Source: Streptomyces flavidovirens DSM 40150
GTDB taxonomy: Bacteria; Actinomycetota; Actinomycetes; Streptomycetales; Streptomycetaceae
DNA length: 64,000 bases
Reading direction: 5' to 3'
Assembly (NCBI RefSeq): GCF_000429085.1
Contig: NZ_AUBE01000016.1
Coordinates: forward strand, 110,529 to 174,528
The notes below the pieces were generated by a model that saw nothing but the letters and a program-made list of their open reading frames with translations, ran no database searches and had not been told where the DNA came from. How positions within the stretch are numbered: the stretch's first letter is position 1; each line of letters starts with the position of its first letter. A program made the translations under genes and the position numbers. Below are positions 27,445 to 36,329 of the stretch, one piece after another.

Positions 27445-28323
27445 TCAGGTCGCGATGGTCGGCGGGTGTTCGGGATCTGGGATCTGGTGGCTCCAGCCGC
27501 CGTGGACGGCGCGGCCCTGCTGTTCCCGGAAGCGGACGGGGGCCATGCCGACGCGGCGGGTGAAGAGGCGGGAGAAGTAGGCGGGGTCGTCGTAGCCGAC
27601 GCGGCGGGCGACGGCGGCCACGGGGAGTTCGGTGGCGGCGAGGAGTTCCTTGGCGCGGCCGAGGCGGATGCCGAGGAGGTAGTCCTTGGGGCTGCATCCG
27701 GCGCCGCGGCGTACGGCGGTGCGCAGCTCGGCGGGGGTCATGCCGTGGCGGGAGGCGTGTTCGGCGACGGACAGGGGCTGGAAGGCGTCGCGGGCGAGGG
27801 CCTGGAGTACGGGGTCTGTGTCGGCTCCCGCGTCGGCGCGGGCGCGGCGCAGGGCGACGAGGAGTTCGTGGACGGCGGCGCCGGTCTCGACTTCGAGGAG
27901 GGGGTTTCCGCGGCGTGCGGCGCGGGCGATGCGGCCGACGGCGGCGCGGGCGGCGGCGGTGTCGGCGAGGGGGACGACGGGGCGGTCGGGTTCTATGTAG
28001 CCGAGTTCGGTGTACGTGGTGGTGGCGGGGCCGGTGAAGTCGACGAAGCTCTCGTCCCAGCCGGTGGCCGGGTCGGGTCCGTAATGGTGCGGTGTGCCGG
28101 GTATGAGCCAGATCAGGGCGGGTGCCGTGACGGCGGCGCGCCGCCCGTCGGGGCTGCGGTACCAGCCGCTGCCGGCGCTGATGACGACGGCGACGTGGTG
28201 GTCGAGGGTGCGGGGGCCGACGGTGGGCAGTGTGCCGTGCTGGAGGCCGACTCCGAGGCACACCAGGCCGAGCTTGTGGTGGGTGGGGCTGGGGGTGAAG
28301 TAGCGCATCCAGGTGTGGTACAT
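27445..28323 (-). CDS. AraC-family transcriptional regulator
   Basis: 292 aa. N-terminal cupin-like sugar-sensing domain (about 15-135, with LIWLIPGTPHHYGP), C-terminal double HTH (about 180-275: RLGRAKELLAATELPVAAVARRVGYDDPAYFSRLFTRRVGMAPVRFRE, the AraC signature). Transcribed divergently from the GH35 beta-galactosidase, with a seven-fold 11-bp repeat in the shared promoter region, so it is the probable local regulator of that gene. The start may be the ATG at 28323 or the ATG at 28308. Confidence 0.9.
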   Translation of the reverse strand: MYHTWMRYFTPSPTHHKLGLVCLGVGLQHGTLPTVGPRTLDHHVAVVISAGSGWYRSPDGRRAAVTAPALIWLIPGTPHHYGPDPATGWDESFVDFTGPATTTYTELGYIEPDRPVVPLADTAAARAAVGRIARAARRGNPLLEVETGAAVHELLVALRRARADAGADTDPVLQALARDAFQPLSVAEHASRHGMTPAELRTAVRRGAGCSPKDYLLGIRLGRAKELLAATELPVAAVARRVGYDDPAYFSRLFTRRVGMAPVRFREQQGRAVHGGWSHQIPDPEHPPTIAT

Positions 28324-28368
28324 CCGCTTTGTTTTCCTCCCCGTCTGCTCATGTGGCGTTCCGTGGGT

Positions 28369-28445
28369 GATCCCTTGGCGATCCCCTGCTGATCCCCTGT
28401 TGATGCCCTGGTGACCCCCTGGTGACCCCCTGCTGATCCCTTGCG
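28369..28445. repeat. Seven 11-bp tandem repeats in a divergent promoter
   Basis: Seven contiguous 11-bp units of consensus GATCCCCTGCT (units begin at 28369, 28380, 28391, 28402, 28413, 28424 and 28435; variants GATCCCTTGGC, GATCCCCTGTT, GATGCCCTGGT, GACCCCCTGGT). The period is about one DNA helical turn, so every unit presents the same face. The array sits between the AraC gene and the beta-galactosidase. Confidence 0.9.
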
Positions 28446-28532
28446 TCCAAACAGCGCTGATCTTTGTCCATGGACCGTTCCACCGCCAGGGGTGAGGCTG
28501 AAGCCCTGACAGTGGAGCGAGAGGCGGGGACC

Positions 28533-30308
28533 GTGGCTGACTTCACGGTGGGTGAGTCGGATTTCGAGCTGGACGGGCGGCCGGTGCGGCTGCTGTCGGG
28601 CGCTTTGCACTATTTCCGGGTGCATGAGGGGCAGTGGGGGCACCGGCTCGCGATGCTGCGTGCCATGGGGCTGAACTGTGTGGAGACGTACGTCCCGTGG
28701 AATCTGCATGAGCCGGAGCCCGGGCGGTTGCGTGACGCGGGGGCGCTGGGCCGATTCCTGGACGCGGCGCGGGAGGCGGGGCTGTGGGCGATCGTGCGTC
28801 CTGGGCCGTACATCTGTGCCGAGTGGGAGAACGGCGGGCTGCCGCACTGGCTGACGGGTGCGCTCGGCGCGCGCGTGCGCACGCGCGATGAGCAGTATCT
28901 GGGGCATGTGGAGCGGTGGTTCGGGCAGTTGCTGCCGCAGGTGGTGGAGCGGCAGATCGACCGGGGCGGCCCGGTGGTCATGGTGCAGGTCGAGAACGAG
29001 TACGGCAGTTACGGCTCGGACCAGGTGTATATGCGGCGTCTGGCCGGGTTCTTGCGGGAGTGCGGGGTGACCGTGCCGCTGTTCACCTCCGACGGGCCCG
29101 AGGAACACATGCTGTCGGGTGGTTCGGTGCCGGGGGTGCTGGCGACGGCGAACTTCGGGTCGGGGGCGCGCGAGGGCTTCGAGGTCCTGCGGCGGTACCA
29201 GCCGTCGGGTCCGCTGATGTGCATGGAGTTCTGGTGCGGCTGGTTCGACCACTGGGGGGCGGAGCATGTCGTACGGGATCCCGCCGACGCGGCGGCGGCG
29301 CTGAGCGAGATTCTTGAGTGCGGCGCCTCCGTCAACATCTACATGGCGCACGGGGGAACGAGCTTCGCGGGCTGGTCGGGTGCGAACCGTGCCGGGCAGC
29401 TCCGCGAGGGGGAGCTGGAGCCGACCGTGACGTCGTACGACTACGACGCGCCCGTCGACGAGTTCGGCCGCCCCACGGAGAAGTTCTGGCTGTTCCGCGA
29501 CATTCTCGCGCGCTACCAGGACGGCGGGGCTCCGGTGCCGGACGTACCGGCCACGCCGGACACGCTGGGTGAGCCGGTGCGGGCGCAGATCGCGGAGTGG
29601 GCGCCGCTCCGCGACGTACTGGAGGTGCTCGGCGGGCCGGAGACACACTGCGCGGTGCCGCCGACGTTCGAAGAGCTGGGCGTGGACCGGGGGCTGGTCC
29701 GCTACCGGGTGGACGTGCCGGGGCCGCGGCGGGCGTACCCGCTCGGCGTGAGGGGGCTGCGGGACCGGGCTGTGGTGTACGTCGACGGGGCGCGGGCGGG
29801 GGTGCTGAGCGGCGGGGCGGGCGAGTCCGCCGCGTACACGGCGCTGGACGAGCCCGTGGCGGGGCCCGCTTCGGTGGAGCTGTGGGTGGAGTCGCTGGGG
29901 CGGGTCAATTACGGGCCGTGTGTCGGCGAGTCCAAGGGCATCACGGGTGGCGTGCTGCATGAGCTGCAGTATCTGCACGGTGTACGGGCGCGGGGGCTGT
30001 CCCTGGACGCGTTCGAGGACACGGAAGCGGTCGGGAAGGTCGCGTACCGGTCCCCGGAAGGGGTGGTGGGGGCGTCGGGGCTGTTCCGGGGAACGTTCGA
30101 AGTGCGGGGTGCGGGCGACGCGTCGCTGCGGCTGCCGGGGTGGGAGCGGGGCTTCGTATGGGTGAACGGCTTCTGCCTGGGCCGGTACTGGGCGGCGGGG
30201 CCTCAGGAGGCCCTGTACGTTCCCGGACCCGTTCTGCGGGAGGGTGCGAACGAGGTGTGGGTGCTGGAGCTGGAGAGCGCCGGTGAGCGCTTCGCCGAGT
30301 TCGGCTGA
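28533..30308 (+). CDS. GH35 beta-galactosidase
   Basis: 591 aa, retaining glycoside hydrolase family 35, releasing terminal beta-galactose; no signal peptide, so cytoplasmic. Conserved LLSGALHYFRV and GLNCVETYVPWNLHEP at the barrel start, acid/base E156 in QVENEYGSYG, nucleophile E232 in LMCMEFWCGWFDHWG, and C-terminal jelly-roll domains. GTG at 28533 is chosen because the conserved start begins there (xDFxVGxSDFxLDG); an ATG at 28470 would add 21 residues and lacks an RBS. Divergent from the AraC regulator. Confidence 0.9.
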   Translation: MADFTVGESDFELDGRPVRLLSGALHYFRVHEGQWGHRLAMLRAMGLNCVETYVPWNLHEPEPGRLRDAGALGRFLDAAREAGLWAIVRPGPYICAEWENGGLPHWLTGALGARVRTRDEQYLGHVERWFGQLLPQVVERQIDRGGPVVMVQVENEYGSYGSDQVYMRRLAGFLRECGVTVPLFTSDGPEEHMLSGGSVPGVLATANFGSGAREGFEVLRRYQPSGPLMCMEFWCGWFDHWGAEHVVRDPADAAAALSEILECGASVNIYMAHGGTSFAGWSGANRAGQLREGELEPTVTSYDYDAPVDEFGRPTEKFWLFRDILARYQDGGAPVPDVPATPDTLGEPVRAQIAEWAPLRDVLEVLGGPETHCAVPPTFEELGVDRGLVRYRVDVPGPRRAYPLGVRGLRDRAVVYVDGARAGVLSGGAGESAAYTALDEPVAGPASVELWVESLGRVNYGPCVGESKGITGGVLHELQYLHGVRARGLSLDAFEDTEAVGKVAYRSPEGVVGASGLFRGTFEVRGAGDASLRLPGWERGFVWVNGFCLGRYWAAGPQEALYVPGPVLREGANEVWVLELESAGERFAEFG

Positions 30309-30404
30309 CGGGGAGCGGACGCCCAGGAGAGCCGGTCCGTTGCGCCGCTCCCATGTAAGCACCCGGTGCTCCTGGAGCTGTGCCCCTTACATCTGACAAA
30401 GGTG

Positions 30405-30440
30405 GGGCGGGTGTTGGACTGACGCGTCCAGCACCCGCCC
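30405..30440. terminator. Terminator between beta-galactosidase and trypsin genes
   Basis: 15-bp stem GGGCGGGTGTTGGAC (30405-30419) against GTCCAGCACCCGCCC (30426-30440), one G-T pair, 6-nt loop. Lies between convergent genes, 36 bp from the trypsin stop. Confidence 0.85.
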
Positions 30441-30476
30441 GGTCCGCGAACGTTCAGCGGTGGTTCCCAGTCAGGG

Positions 30477-31256
30477 TCAGAGGCCCGCGGCAGCCGACTT
30501 GATGGCGGCGGCGAAGGTCGACACCTCGGTGTACACGCCGGGGTAGTTGGGACGTGCGCAGCCATTGCCCCAGCTGACTATCCCGACCTGTATCCAGGCG
30601 TTGGTGTTGTCCCGGCGGAACATCGGTCCGCCCGAGTCGCCCTGGCAGGTGTCGACACCGCCCTCGGTGAAGCCGGCGCAGATCTCCTCGCCCGCCACCA
30701 GGTCGGGGTACGAACGCTTGCAGCTCGTGTCGGAGACGAACGGGACCTGGGCCTTGAGGAGGTAGCGCTGCTGGCCGCCGCCCTCCCTGGCCGCTCCCCA
30801 GCCGGCGACCGTGAAGGTGCCGCTGTTGTACGCCGTCGTGTCGGCGATCTTCAGGGTGGGCAGGTCGATGGGCCTGGCGAGCTTGATCAGCGCCCAGTCC
30901 TTGCCCGTGCCGTTGTAGCCGGGGGCCTGGAGGACCTTGGTGGACTTGACCTTGATGGCGCTGGAGCTCCGCAGGTCGACGACACCGGCGGTGGCGGTGA
31001 TGCTGGTGTTGTTACCGGATCCGCTCACGCAGTGGGCGGCGGTCAGGACGATGTCCTTGGCGTAGAGCGAGCCGCCGCAGCCCATCGAGAGCCGGACCAT
31101 GAACGGGAACTCGCCCTGGGCGGCGCGGGTTCCGCCGACGACGGGCGGCGTCGACGCGGCGGCCGCGGACGCGCCGGCGGGCTGGATGCTGACCGCGGCG
31201 AGGATCACTGCGCCGGCGGCGGCACATCTCTTGAAGGCACGCAGAAGGTTCTTCAA
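30477..31256 (-). CDS. sprT: Secreted trypsin (Streptomyces griseus trypsin homologue)
   Basis: 259-aa precursor of an S1 trypsin. TTG at 31256 with AGAGG 7 nt upstream gives a signal peptide (hydrophobic core about 11-25). Mature enzyme starts at V39 (VVGGTRAAQGEFPFMVRLSM), nearly the same as S. griseus trypsin. Triad H75 (TAAHC), D120 (GKDWALIKL), S208 (GDSGGP). D202 in VDTCQGDSGG is the Asp at the bottom of the S1 pocket, giving Arg/Lys specificity. Six cysteines pair as in SGT. The short propeptide ending in STPP requires activation by another protease. Confidence 0.96.
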   Translation of the reverse strand: MKNLLRAFKRCAAAGAVILAAVSIQPAGASAAAASTPPVVGGTRAAQGEFPFMVRLSMGCGGSLYAKDIVLTAAHCVSGSGNNTSITATAGVVDLRSSSAIKVKSTKVLQAPGYNGTGKDWALIKLARPIDLPTLKIADTTAYNSGTFTVAGWGAAREGGGQQRYLLKAQVPFVSDTSCKRSYPDLVAGEEICAGFTEGGVDTCQGDSGGPMFRRDNTNAWIQVGIVSWGNGCARPNYPGVYTEVSTFAAAIKSAAAGL

Positions 31257-31513
31257 CGAACTGCCTCTCGTGGGAAACCGTGGGGGGTCGCTGTGCCCGC
31301 GCATGACGGACAGCGCGCACACCACCCGAAAAAGATGGCATGAGCCCGTCAAGGCGTTGCTGGATTATGCGGAGCCGTCCGCCCTGCCGACAAGGGAGGC
31401 AATCCAGCCACACCCCGCGCAGGCGCCACACCGTCGGCATCCGCCCGGCGAATCCGCCTACAGTGGAGACCGGTTCACCGTCGTTGTGCAGACGTACGGA
31501 GGTGAGTGCGGAC

Positions 31514-32422
31514 GTGACCAGCGGGAGCGAGGTCGTACACGGCTATCCGCATCTGACGACCGTGCGGTCCGCCCTCGCCGCGCTCCACAGACGGCTCTCG
31601 TACGACGGCGTGCACTCCTACGCCCCGAGCGTCTTCCCCGCCGACGTGGCCTTCTGCGACCAGGACGATCTCCACCTCGGGACCCAGCGCGTGGCCCGCG
31701 CCCTCGTCCAGCATCTGCGCCTGCCGGACGCCCGCATGATCGTGAGTTTCCGCGAGATGGAGCACGCCGCCAGCGTGGAGCTGGCAGCGGGTCCGGAGTA
31801 CTTCATCGAGCTCAACGACCGCTTCAGGACCCACCGCGACGACATCGGGGCCGCCCTCGCCCACGAGATCACCCATGTGCTGCTGCACCGCCTCGGCCTG
31901 GCCTTCGCCGGCACCCGTGACAACGAGATCCTCACCGACACCGTGACGACATACCTCGGGGCGGGCTGGCTGCTGCTCGACGCGTTCCGTGAGGACGGCG
32001 CGTCCAGCCAGAAGCTCGGCTATCTCACCCCGGAGGAGTTCGGGTACGTCCTGGCGAAGCGCGCGATCGCCTTCGGTGAGGACCCCGCGCCCTGGTTCAC
32101 CAGCGCGCAGGCCTACACGGCGTACACGAAAGGCCTCGCGCAAGCCCGCCGGGACGGGCAGCAGCCGCCGCTGACCGCCGCGGGGTGGGCGGGGCGCCGG
32201 AAGTACGCCAGGGAGCGGCGGTACGCACAGGAGAACGGCAGCCGTACGGACCACGGTTCCTCGTCCCCCTCGGCGTCGTACGCCTTCGAGGGGGGCGGGC
32301 GCGACACGCTGCGGGTGTCGTTCCCGTGTCCCACGTGCCAGCAGCGCATCCGTGTTCCCGTGAGCGGCCGGGTACGGGCACGCTGCGCGCTGTGCCGCAC
32401 GATTCTCGAATGCGACACCTGA
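31514..32422 (+). CDS. Putative zinc metalloprotease with C-terminal zinc ribbon
   Basis: 302 aa. HEITH at 117-121 inside an AALAHEITHVLLHRLG helix is a gluzincin-type HExxH motif; E138 in NEILTDT is the likely third ligand. C-terminal C272-x2-C275...C291-x2-C294 forms a rubredoxin-like zinc ribbon. No signal peptide, so intracellular. Not a family I can name; the combination of peptidase and ribbon is unusual. GGAGG lies 11 nt before GTG 31514; GTG 31502 is an alternative. Followed 23 bp later by the ankyrin/HEAT gene, probably cotranscribed. Confidence 0.7.
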   Translation: MTSGSEVVHGYPHLTTVRSALAALHRRLSYDGVHSYAPSVFPADVAFCDQDDLHLGTQRVARALVQHLRLPDARMIVSFREMEHAASVELAAGPEYFIELNDRFRTHRDDIGAALAHEITHVLLHRLGLAFAGTRDNEILTDTVTTYLGAGWLLLDAFREDGASSQKLGYLTPEEFGYVLAKRAIAFGEDPAPWFTSAQAYTAYTKGLAQARRDGQQPPLTAAGWAGRRKYARERRYAQENGSRTDHGSSSPSASYAFEGGGRDTLRVSFPCPTCQQRIRVPVSGRVRARCALCRTILECDT

Positions 32423-32445
32423 ACACACGCACGTAGTGTCGGCAC

Positions 32446-33960
32446 ATGACGAAAGATCCGGAAGCGGGTCCGAGGACCCTGTCCGAAGCGGTGTACGACG
32501 GCGGGGACGACGCCGTCGTACGGCTGCTGCGCTCCGGCGTACCGGCCGAGCAGACCGACGACGAGGGCGAGAGCGCGCTCTACAGAGCGTCCGTACAGAA
32601 CCGTCCGGGCATGGTGCGGCTGCTGCTCGCGGCGGGCGCCGATCCGGACCGGGCGAGCGGCCGGGAGGGCGGTGACCTGCCGTTGTGCGGCGCCGCGGTC
32701 GGCGGCCACACGGAGGTGGTGGAGGCCCTCCTGTCGGCGGGCGCGACGCCCGACCTGCGCGAGGCGCTGGGGTTCACCGCGATGGCGTGGGCCGTCCGGC
32801 AAGGGCACGCGGACACGGTCGAGGCGCTTTTGGAGTACGGCGCCGATCCGGACCTCGCCGCTCCCGGTACGGAGCCGCCGCTCGTGCTCGCCGCGCGGCG
32901 CGGGTCCACGGAGACCGTACGGACCCTTCTGCGGCACGGCGCTTCCGCGCGGCGCGAGGCGCTGGAGGAGGCGCTGCGGTGGCTCGAAGTCGATGTGGAG
33001 GACGAGCTGCGGGCGGGGCTGCTGGAGACCTTCGCGGACGGTGTGGCGGAGGTCGCGACAGTCACCAGCCGCATCGTGGAGGACGGCGGGGAGACGGTCG
33101 TCGTCGAACTGCTGCGGGACGGCACGTCGTCGGCCGGCGCCGAGCAGCAGACCGGGCACGCCGCGATCGCCACGCTCCTGGAGGAGCGGCTGGGCATCCG
33201 TACGCCTTTCGAGGAGCTCGCCGAGCGGGCGCTGAGCGGCGGTGATCCCGGCCGGGACGAGTGGATGGAGTCCGTGGCCGCGCTGTGGCGGCGCGGTGAC
33301 GAGGAGACGTTCCAGGCGGCGGCCGAGTGGTGTGTGAGCGGTGATCCTCTGCGGCAGACGTTCGCCGCCGACGTTCTGGCGCAGCTCGGCTTCGAGCAGG
33401 GCGGGAAGCCGTTCGCCGCGCGGTCCCTGCCGCTGCTGCGGGAGCTGGCGCGCGAGGCGCGGGAATCCGGTTCCGAGCCGGCTCAGGCGGCTGTGCTGGC
33501 GCTGGGGCACCACGGTGATCCTGCGGCGCTTCCCGAGATCCTGCGCCACGTCGACCACCCCGACGCCGATGTACGTCACCGGGTGGCCCTCGCCCTCATC
33601 GGCCTTGTCCCCGCCGGTCACCGGGAGGGTACGGCGGCGCTGATCACTCTCAGCGGCGACACCGACGAAGAGGTGCGCGACTGGGCGACGCTGGCGCTCG
33701 CCGGTCTCGACGCCGATACGCCGGAGATCCGCGAGGCGCTGGCGGCCCGCCTGGAGGACCACGATCCCGACACCGCGGCGGAGGCGGCACGCGGCCTGGC
33801 GGCGCGCGGGGACGCCCGGGCGGTGGACGCGCTGGGCCGGCTGCTGCGGGAGGAGGATCCGCAGGGGTACGCGTACGCGACGGCGGTCGAGGCGCTGGAG
33901 CACATCGAGGACGCGACGGTGAGGCTCCGGCTGCAACACACGCCGCCGCGCTACCGGTGA
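32446..33960 (+). CDS. Ankyrin-repeat and HEAT-repeat protein
   Basis: 504 aa. Residues 15-170 form four or five ankyrin repeats (for example ALYRASVQNRPGMVRLLLAAGADPD and PLCGAAVGGHTEVVEALLSAGATPD). Residues 300-500 contain HEAT/PBS-lyase-like helical pairs (AVLALGHHGDPAALPEIL, HRVALALIGLVP, EAARGLAARGDARAVDAL). Both are protein-binding solenoids and there is no enzymatic domain. Likely a cytoplasmic scaffold. It probably works with the metalloprotease just upstream; function unknown. Confidence 0.85.
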   Translation: MTKDPEAGPRTLSEAVYDGGDDAVVRLLRSGVPAEQTDDEGESALYRASVQNRPGMVRLLLAAGADPDRASGREGGDLPLCGAAVGGHTEVVEALLSAGATPDLREALGFTAMAWAVRQGHADTVEALLEYGADPDLAAPGTEPPLVLAARRGSTETVRTLLRHGASARREALEEALRWLEVDVEDELRAGLLETFADGVAEVATVTSRIVEDGGETVVVELLRDGTSSAGAEQQTGHAAIATLLEERLGIRTPFEELAERALSGGDPGRDEWMESVAALWRRGDEETFQAAAEWCVSGDPLRQTFAADVLAQLGFEQGGKPFAARSLPLLRELAREARESGSEPAQAAVLALGHHGDPAALPEILRHVDHPDADVRHRVALALIGLVPAGHREGTAALITLSGDTDEEVRDWATLALAGLDADTPEIREALAARLEDHDPDTAAEAARGLAARGDARAVDALGRLLREEDPQGYAYATAVEALEHIEDATVRLRLQHTPPRYR

Positions 33961-33982
33961 GGGGTCCTGTGACCGGGTCTCC

Positions 33983-34007
33983 GTTCCTCAAGCGGACACT
34001 GAGGAAC
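33983..34007. terminator. Terminator between ankyrin/HEAT and RNase genes
   Basis: GTTCCTCA (33983-33990) pairs with TGAGGAAC (34000-34007) around a 9-nt loop, between convergent genes. Confidence 0.65.
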
Positions 34008-34024
34008 ACGCCTGCGCGGAACCC

Positions 34025-34429
34025 TCAGCAGCCGTGGTCGACGAGGTCGAACGACGCGTAATGGTCGGCCGTGTAGTAGTCCTCCTGCGCCGCTTCACCC
34101 GTGACGACGCGGCGGGCGCCGCGGTTCGGTGAGCCCGGTGTGACCACGGTGTACTCGTGGTAGTAGCCGGTGGTCCGGTCCGGCAGGATCTGCTCCCGGT
34201 TCTGGAAGACGGTCCCGTCCCGCTCGTACGGGTAGGGCCCGCCGGCCTCGATGAGGTCGAGCGTGTCGTGCGCCTGGGCGGGCAGGGCGGAGTAACAGAT
34301 GTCACCGACCACGGGGGCAGGGGCGGCGCTCGCCGCGAGCGTGACCGGGCCGCCGACGAGGAGGGCGCAGACGAGGGCGGCGATGCCGCTGATGGCTGAG
34401 AGACGTGGGGGGATTCTCATGCGCCTCAT
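34025..34429 (-). CDS. Secreted guanyl-specific ribonuclease (RNase Sa type)
   Basis: 134-aa precursor of an N1/T1-type microbial RNase that cuts RNA after G. Signal peptide about 1-36 (LSAISGIAALVCALLVGG core, ASAAPA end). Mature part aligns along its length with S. aureofaciens RNase Sa: E92 in YYHEYTV is the general base, R103 and R107 bind phosphate, H123 in ADHYASF is the general acid, and C45-C134 match the single disulfide. A start at the second Met (34420) is possible. No barstar-type inhibitor gene is in the window. Confidence 0.94.
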   Translation of the reverse strand: MRRMRIPPRLSAISGIAALVCALLVGGPVTLAASAAPAPVVGDICYSALPAQAHDTLDLIEAGGPYPYERDGTVFQNREQILPDRTTGYYHEYTVVTPGSPNRGARRVVTGEAAQEDYYTADHYASFDLVDHGC

Positions 34430-34439
34430 GATGAGGCGC
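34421..34439. promoter_or_regulatory. Palindrome over the RNase start codon
   Basis: GCGCCTCAT-G-ATGAGGCGC, perfect 9-bp arms around one base, covering the first ATG (34429) and the codons before the second. It could be a repressor operator or, in the mRNA, a hairpin hiding the start. Confidence 0.5.
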
Positions 34440-34578
34440 GTAGAGCGTGCCGCGTCAATGCCAACTGGCCTCGGTTCTCCGTACGTTCACCTGCCCCACC
34501 GCCAACCTCCGGACGCTCCACACGTTCTCGCGTCGCCGGACCATCGGGGGCTGTCCGGCCGCACGGGGCCGGCGCCCG

Positions 34579-35511
34579 CTACCGCGCCCCGTACACCCGG
34601 CCCGGTGTCGCGGACTCGGCCAGGAGCCGGGCCGCTGCGCCGCCCGCCTCCGCCGGGGTCCATCGCGCGCCCTTGTCCGCCGTGGCGCCAGGGCGCCAGC
34701 CCTCCATGACCGTGATGCGGCCCGCCTCCGCTTCGAATACGCGGCCGGTCACCCCCGCCGATGCCGCCGAGCCCAGCCACACGACCAGCGGCGAGACGTT
34801 CTCCGGGGCCATCGCGTCGAACTCGCCGTCCGCTCCCGGCGCCGCCATCGTCTCGGCGAAGGTCTGCTCCGTCATCCGGGTACGGGCCGCCGGTGCGATC
34901 GCGTTGACCTGGACGCCGTACGGCCCCAGTTCCTGCGCCGCGACCAGCGTCAGCCCGACGATGCCCGCCTTCGCGGCCGAGTAGTTGCCCTGCCCCACAC
35001 TTCCCAACAGGCCCGCCCCCGAGCTGGTGTTGACGACACGTGCCGCCACCTCCCGCCCCGCCTTCGCTTGCGCCCGCCAGTACGCGGCGGCGTACTTCAG
35101 CGGCAGGAAGTGGCCTTTCAGGTGTACGCGCACGACCGCGTCCCAGTCGTCCTCGTCCAGGTTGACCAGCATCCGGTCCCGCACGAAACCGGCGTTGTTG
35201 ACCAGGGTGTCGAGCCTCCCGAACGTCTCGACCGCCGTGGTGACCAGGGACGCCGCGCCCCCGGCCGTCACGATGTCCCCGCCGTGGGCCACCGCCTCTC
35301 CCCCCGCCGCCGCGATCTCCTCGACCACGCACTGCGCCGGACCCGCGGACGCCCCCGCGCCGTCGGGCCCGGCCCCCAGGTCGTTGACGACCACCTGTGC
35401 GCCCTCCGCCGCGAAGGCCAGGGCGTGGGCCCGCCCCAGCCCCCGTCCGGCGCCCGTCACGACGACGACTCGCCCGGCGCAGATTCCCGTACCGGTCCCG
35501 GTCCCGGTCAT
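34579..35511 (-). CDS. SDR-family dehydrogenase (Rv3548c-like)
   Basis: 310 aa. Classical SDR: NAD(P) site VVVVTGAGRGLGRAHALAFA, NNAG at about 108, and the active-site pattern S...Y-x3-K in TSSGAGLLGSVGQGNYSAAKAG. The insertion NDLGAGPDGAG and the GYFLPLKYAAAYWRA-like helix resemble the hydroxyacyl-CoA dehydrogenase unit of MFE-2 proteins. Overlaps the preceding SDR gene by 4 bp. Together they match, in size and order, Rv3549c-Rv3548c of the mycobacterial KstR2 regulon, which lie divergent to echA20. Probable role: beta-oxidation-like step on steroid C/D-ring CoA thioesters. Confidence 0.85.
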   Translation of the reverse strand: MTGTGTGTGICAGRVVVVTGAGRGLGRAHALAFAAEGAQVVVNDLGAGPDGAGASAGPAQCVVEEIAAAGGEAVAHGGDIVTAGGAASLVTTAVETFGRLDTLVNNAGFVRDRMLVNLDEDDWDAVVRVHLKGHFLPLKYAAAYWRAQAKAGREVAARVVNTSSGAGLLGSVGQGNYSAAKAGIVGLTLVAAQELGPYGVQVNAIAPAARTRMTEQTFAETMAAPGADGEFDAMAPENVSPLVVWLGSAASAGVTGRVFEAEAGRITVMEGWRPGATADKGARWTPAEAGGAAARLLAESATPGRVYGAR

Positions 35512-36311
35512 TTCCCTTCCCCTTTCACTTGTCCCCGTTCTCCCCGCGACTGCCCGCTGTTGACGGTCGCCGCGTCCAGGAACGCGGGGCGTTCCCCGCC
35601 GCCGTGGACGAGGAGGGACGCACCGCTCACGTACGCCGCCCGCCCGGACGCGAGGAAGACGGCCGCGTCGCCGATCTCGCCGGGTTCCGCGAGGCGGCCC
35701 GCCGGGACGGTCCGGCCGACGGCCGCGACGCCGGCCTCGTCGCCGTAGTGCAGGTGCGAGAGCTCGGTGCGGACCATGCCGGGGACGAGCGTGTTCACCC
35801 GTACGCCGGGCGCCCACTCCACCGCCATCGATCTGGCCAGGTTCTCCAGCCCCGCCTTGGCCGCCCCGTACGCCGCCGTCCCCGGCGAGGGCCTGGTCCC
35901 GCTGACACTGCCGATCATGACAACCGATCCCCCGGTCGCCCGAAGGTGCTCGTACGCCGCCAGAGAGGCCGTCATCGGTGCGGTCAGGTTCAGTTCCACG
36001 ACCCGCGCGTGACGGGCCGCCTCGCCCTCCCCCAGCAGCCGGTACGGCGTCCCGCCCGCGTTGTTGACCAGTACGTCGAGCCGTCCGTACGTCGCCACGA
36101 CGCCGGTGAAGAAGTCCTGGACGGCCGCCCGGTCCCGCAGGTCGAGTGGCCGGAACTCCGCCTCGCGGCCGCTCGCTTCCACCACCTCGTCCGGCGGCCG
36201 GCGCGCGCAGATCACGACCTGCGCCCCCGCGGTCAGGAACGCCCGCGCGATGCCGGCGCCGACGCCGCGCGTGCCGCCTGTGACGACGGCGACCCTCCCG
36301 TTCAGTTCCAT
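35508..36311 (-). CDS. SDR-family oxidoreductase (Rv3549c-like)
   Basis: 267 aa. SDR with VAVVTGGTRGVGAGIARAF dinucleotide site, NNAG, and catalytic S...YGAAK (IGSVSGTRPSPGTAAYGAAKAG). The C-terminal 25 residues are hydrophilic and non-conserved. First gene of the leftward transcript in the steroid C/D-ring locus; its start is 19 bp from the KstR2-like operator. GGAAGG precedes the ATG. Exact substrate in the pathway is not known to me. Confidence 0.87.
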   Translation of the reverse strand: MELNGRVAVVTGGTRGVGAGIARAFLTAGAQVVICARRPPDEVVEASGREAEFRPLDLRDRAAVQDFFTGVVATYGRLDVLVNNAGGTPYRLLGEGEAARHARVVELNLTAPMTASLAAYEHLRATGGSVVMIGSVSGTRPSPGTAAYGAAKAGLENLARSMAVEWAPGVRVNTLVPGMVRTELSHLHYGDEAGVAAVGRTVPAGRLAEPGEIGDAAVFLASGRAAYVSGASLLVHGGGERPAFLDAATVNSGQSRGERGQVKGEGK

Positions 36312-36329
36312 TCGCTGCTACCTTCCGCA

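Noticed and set aside
28369..28445. CRISPR or plasmid-type iterons
   Set aside because: Units are contiguous 11-mers without spacers; no replication protein nearby. A promoter-control role fits better.
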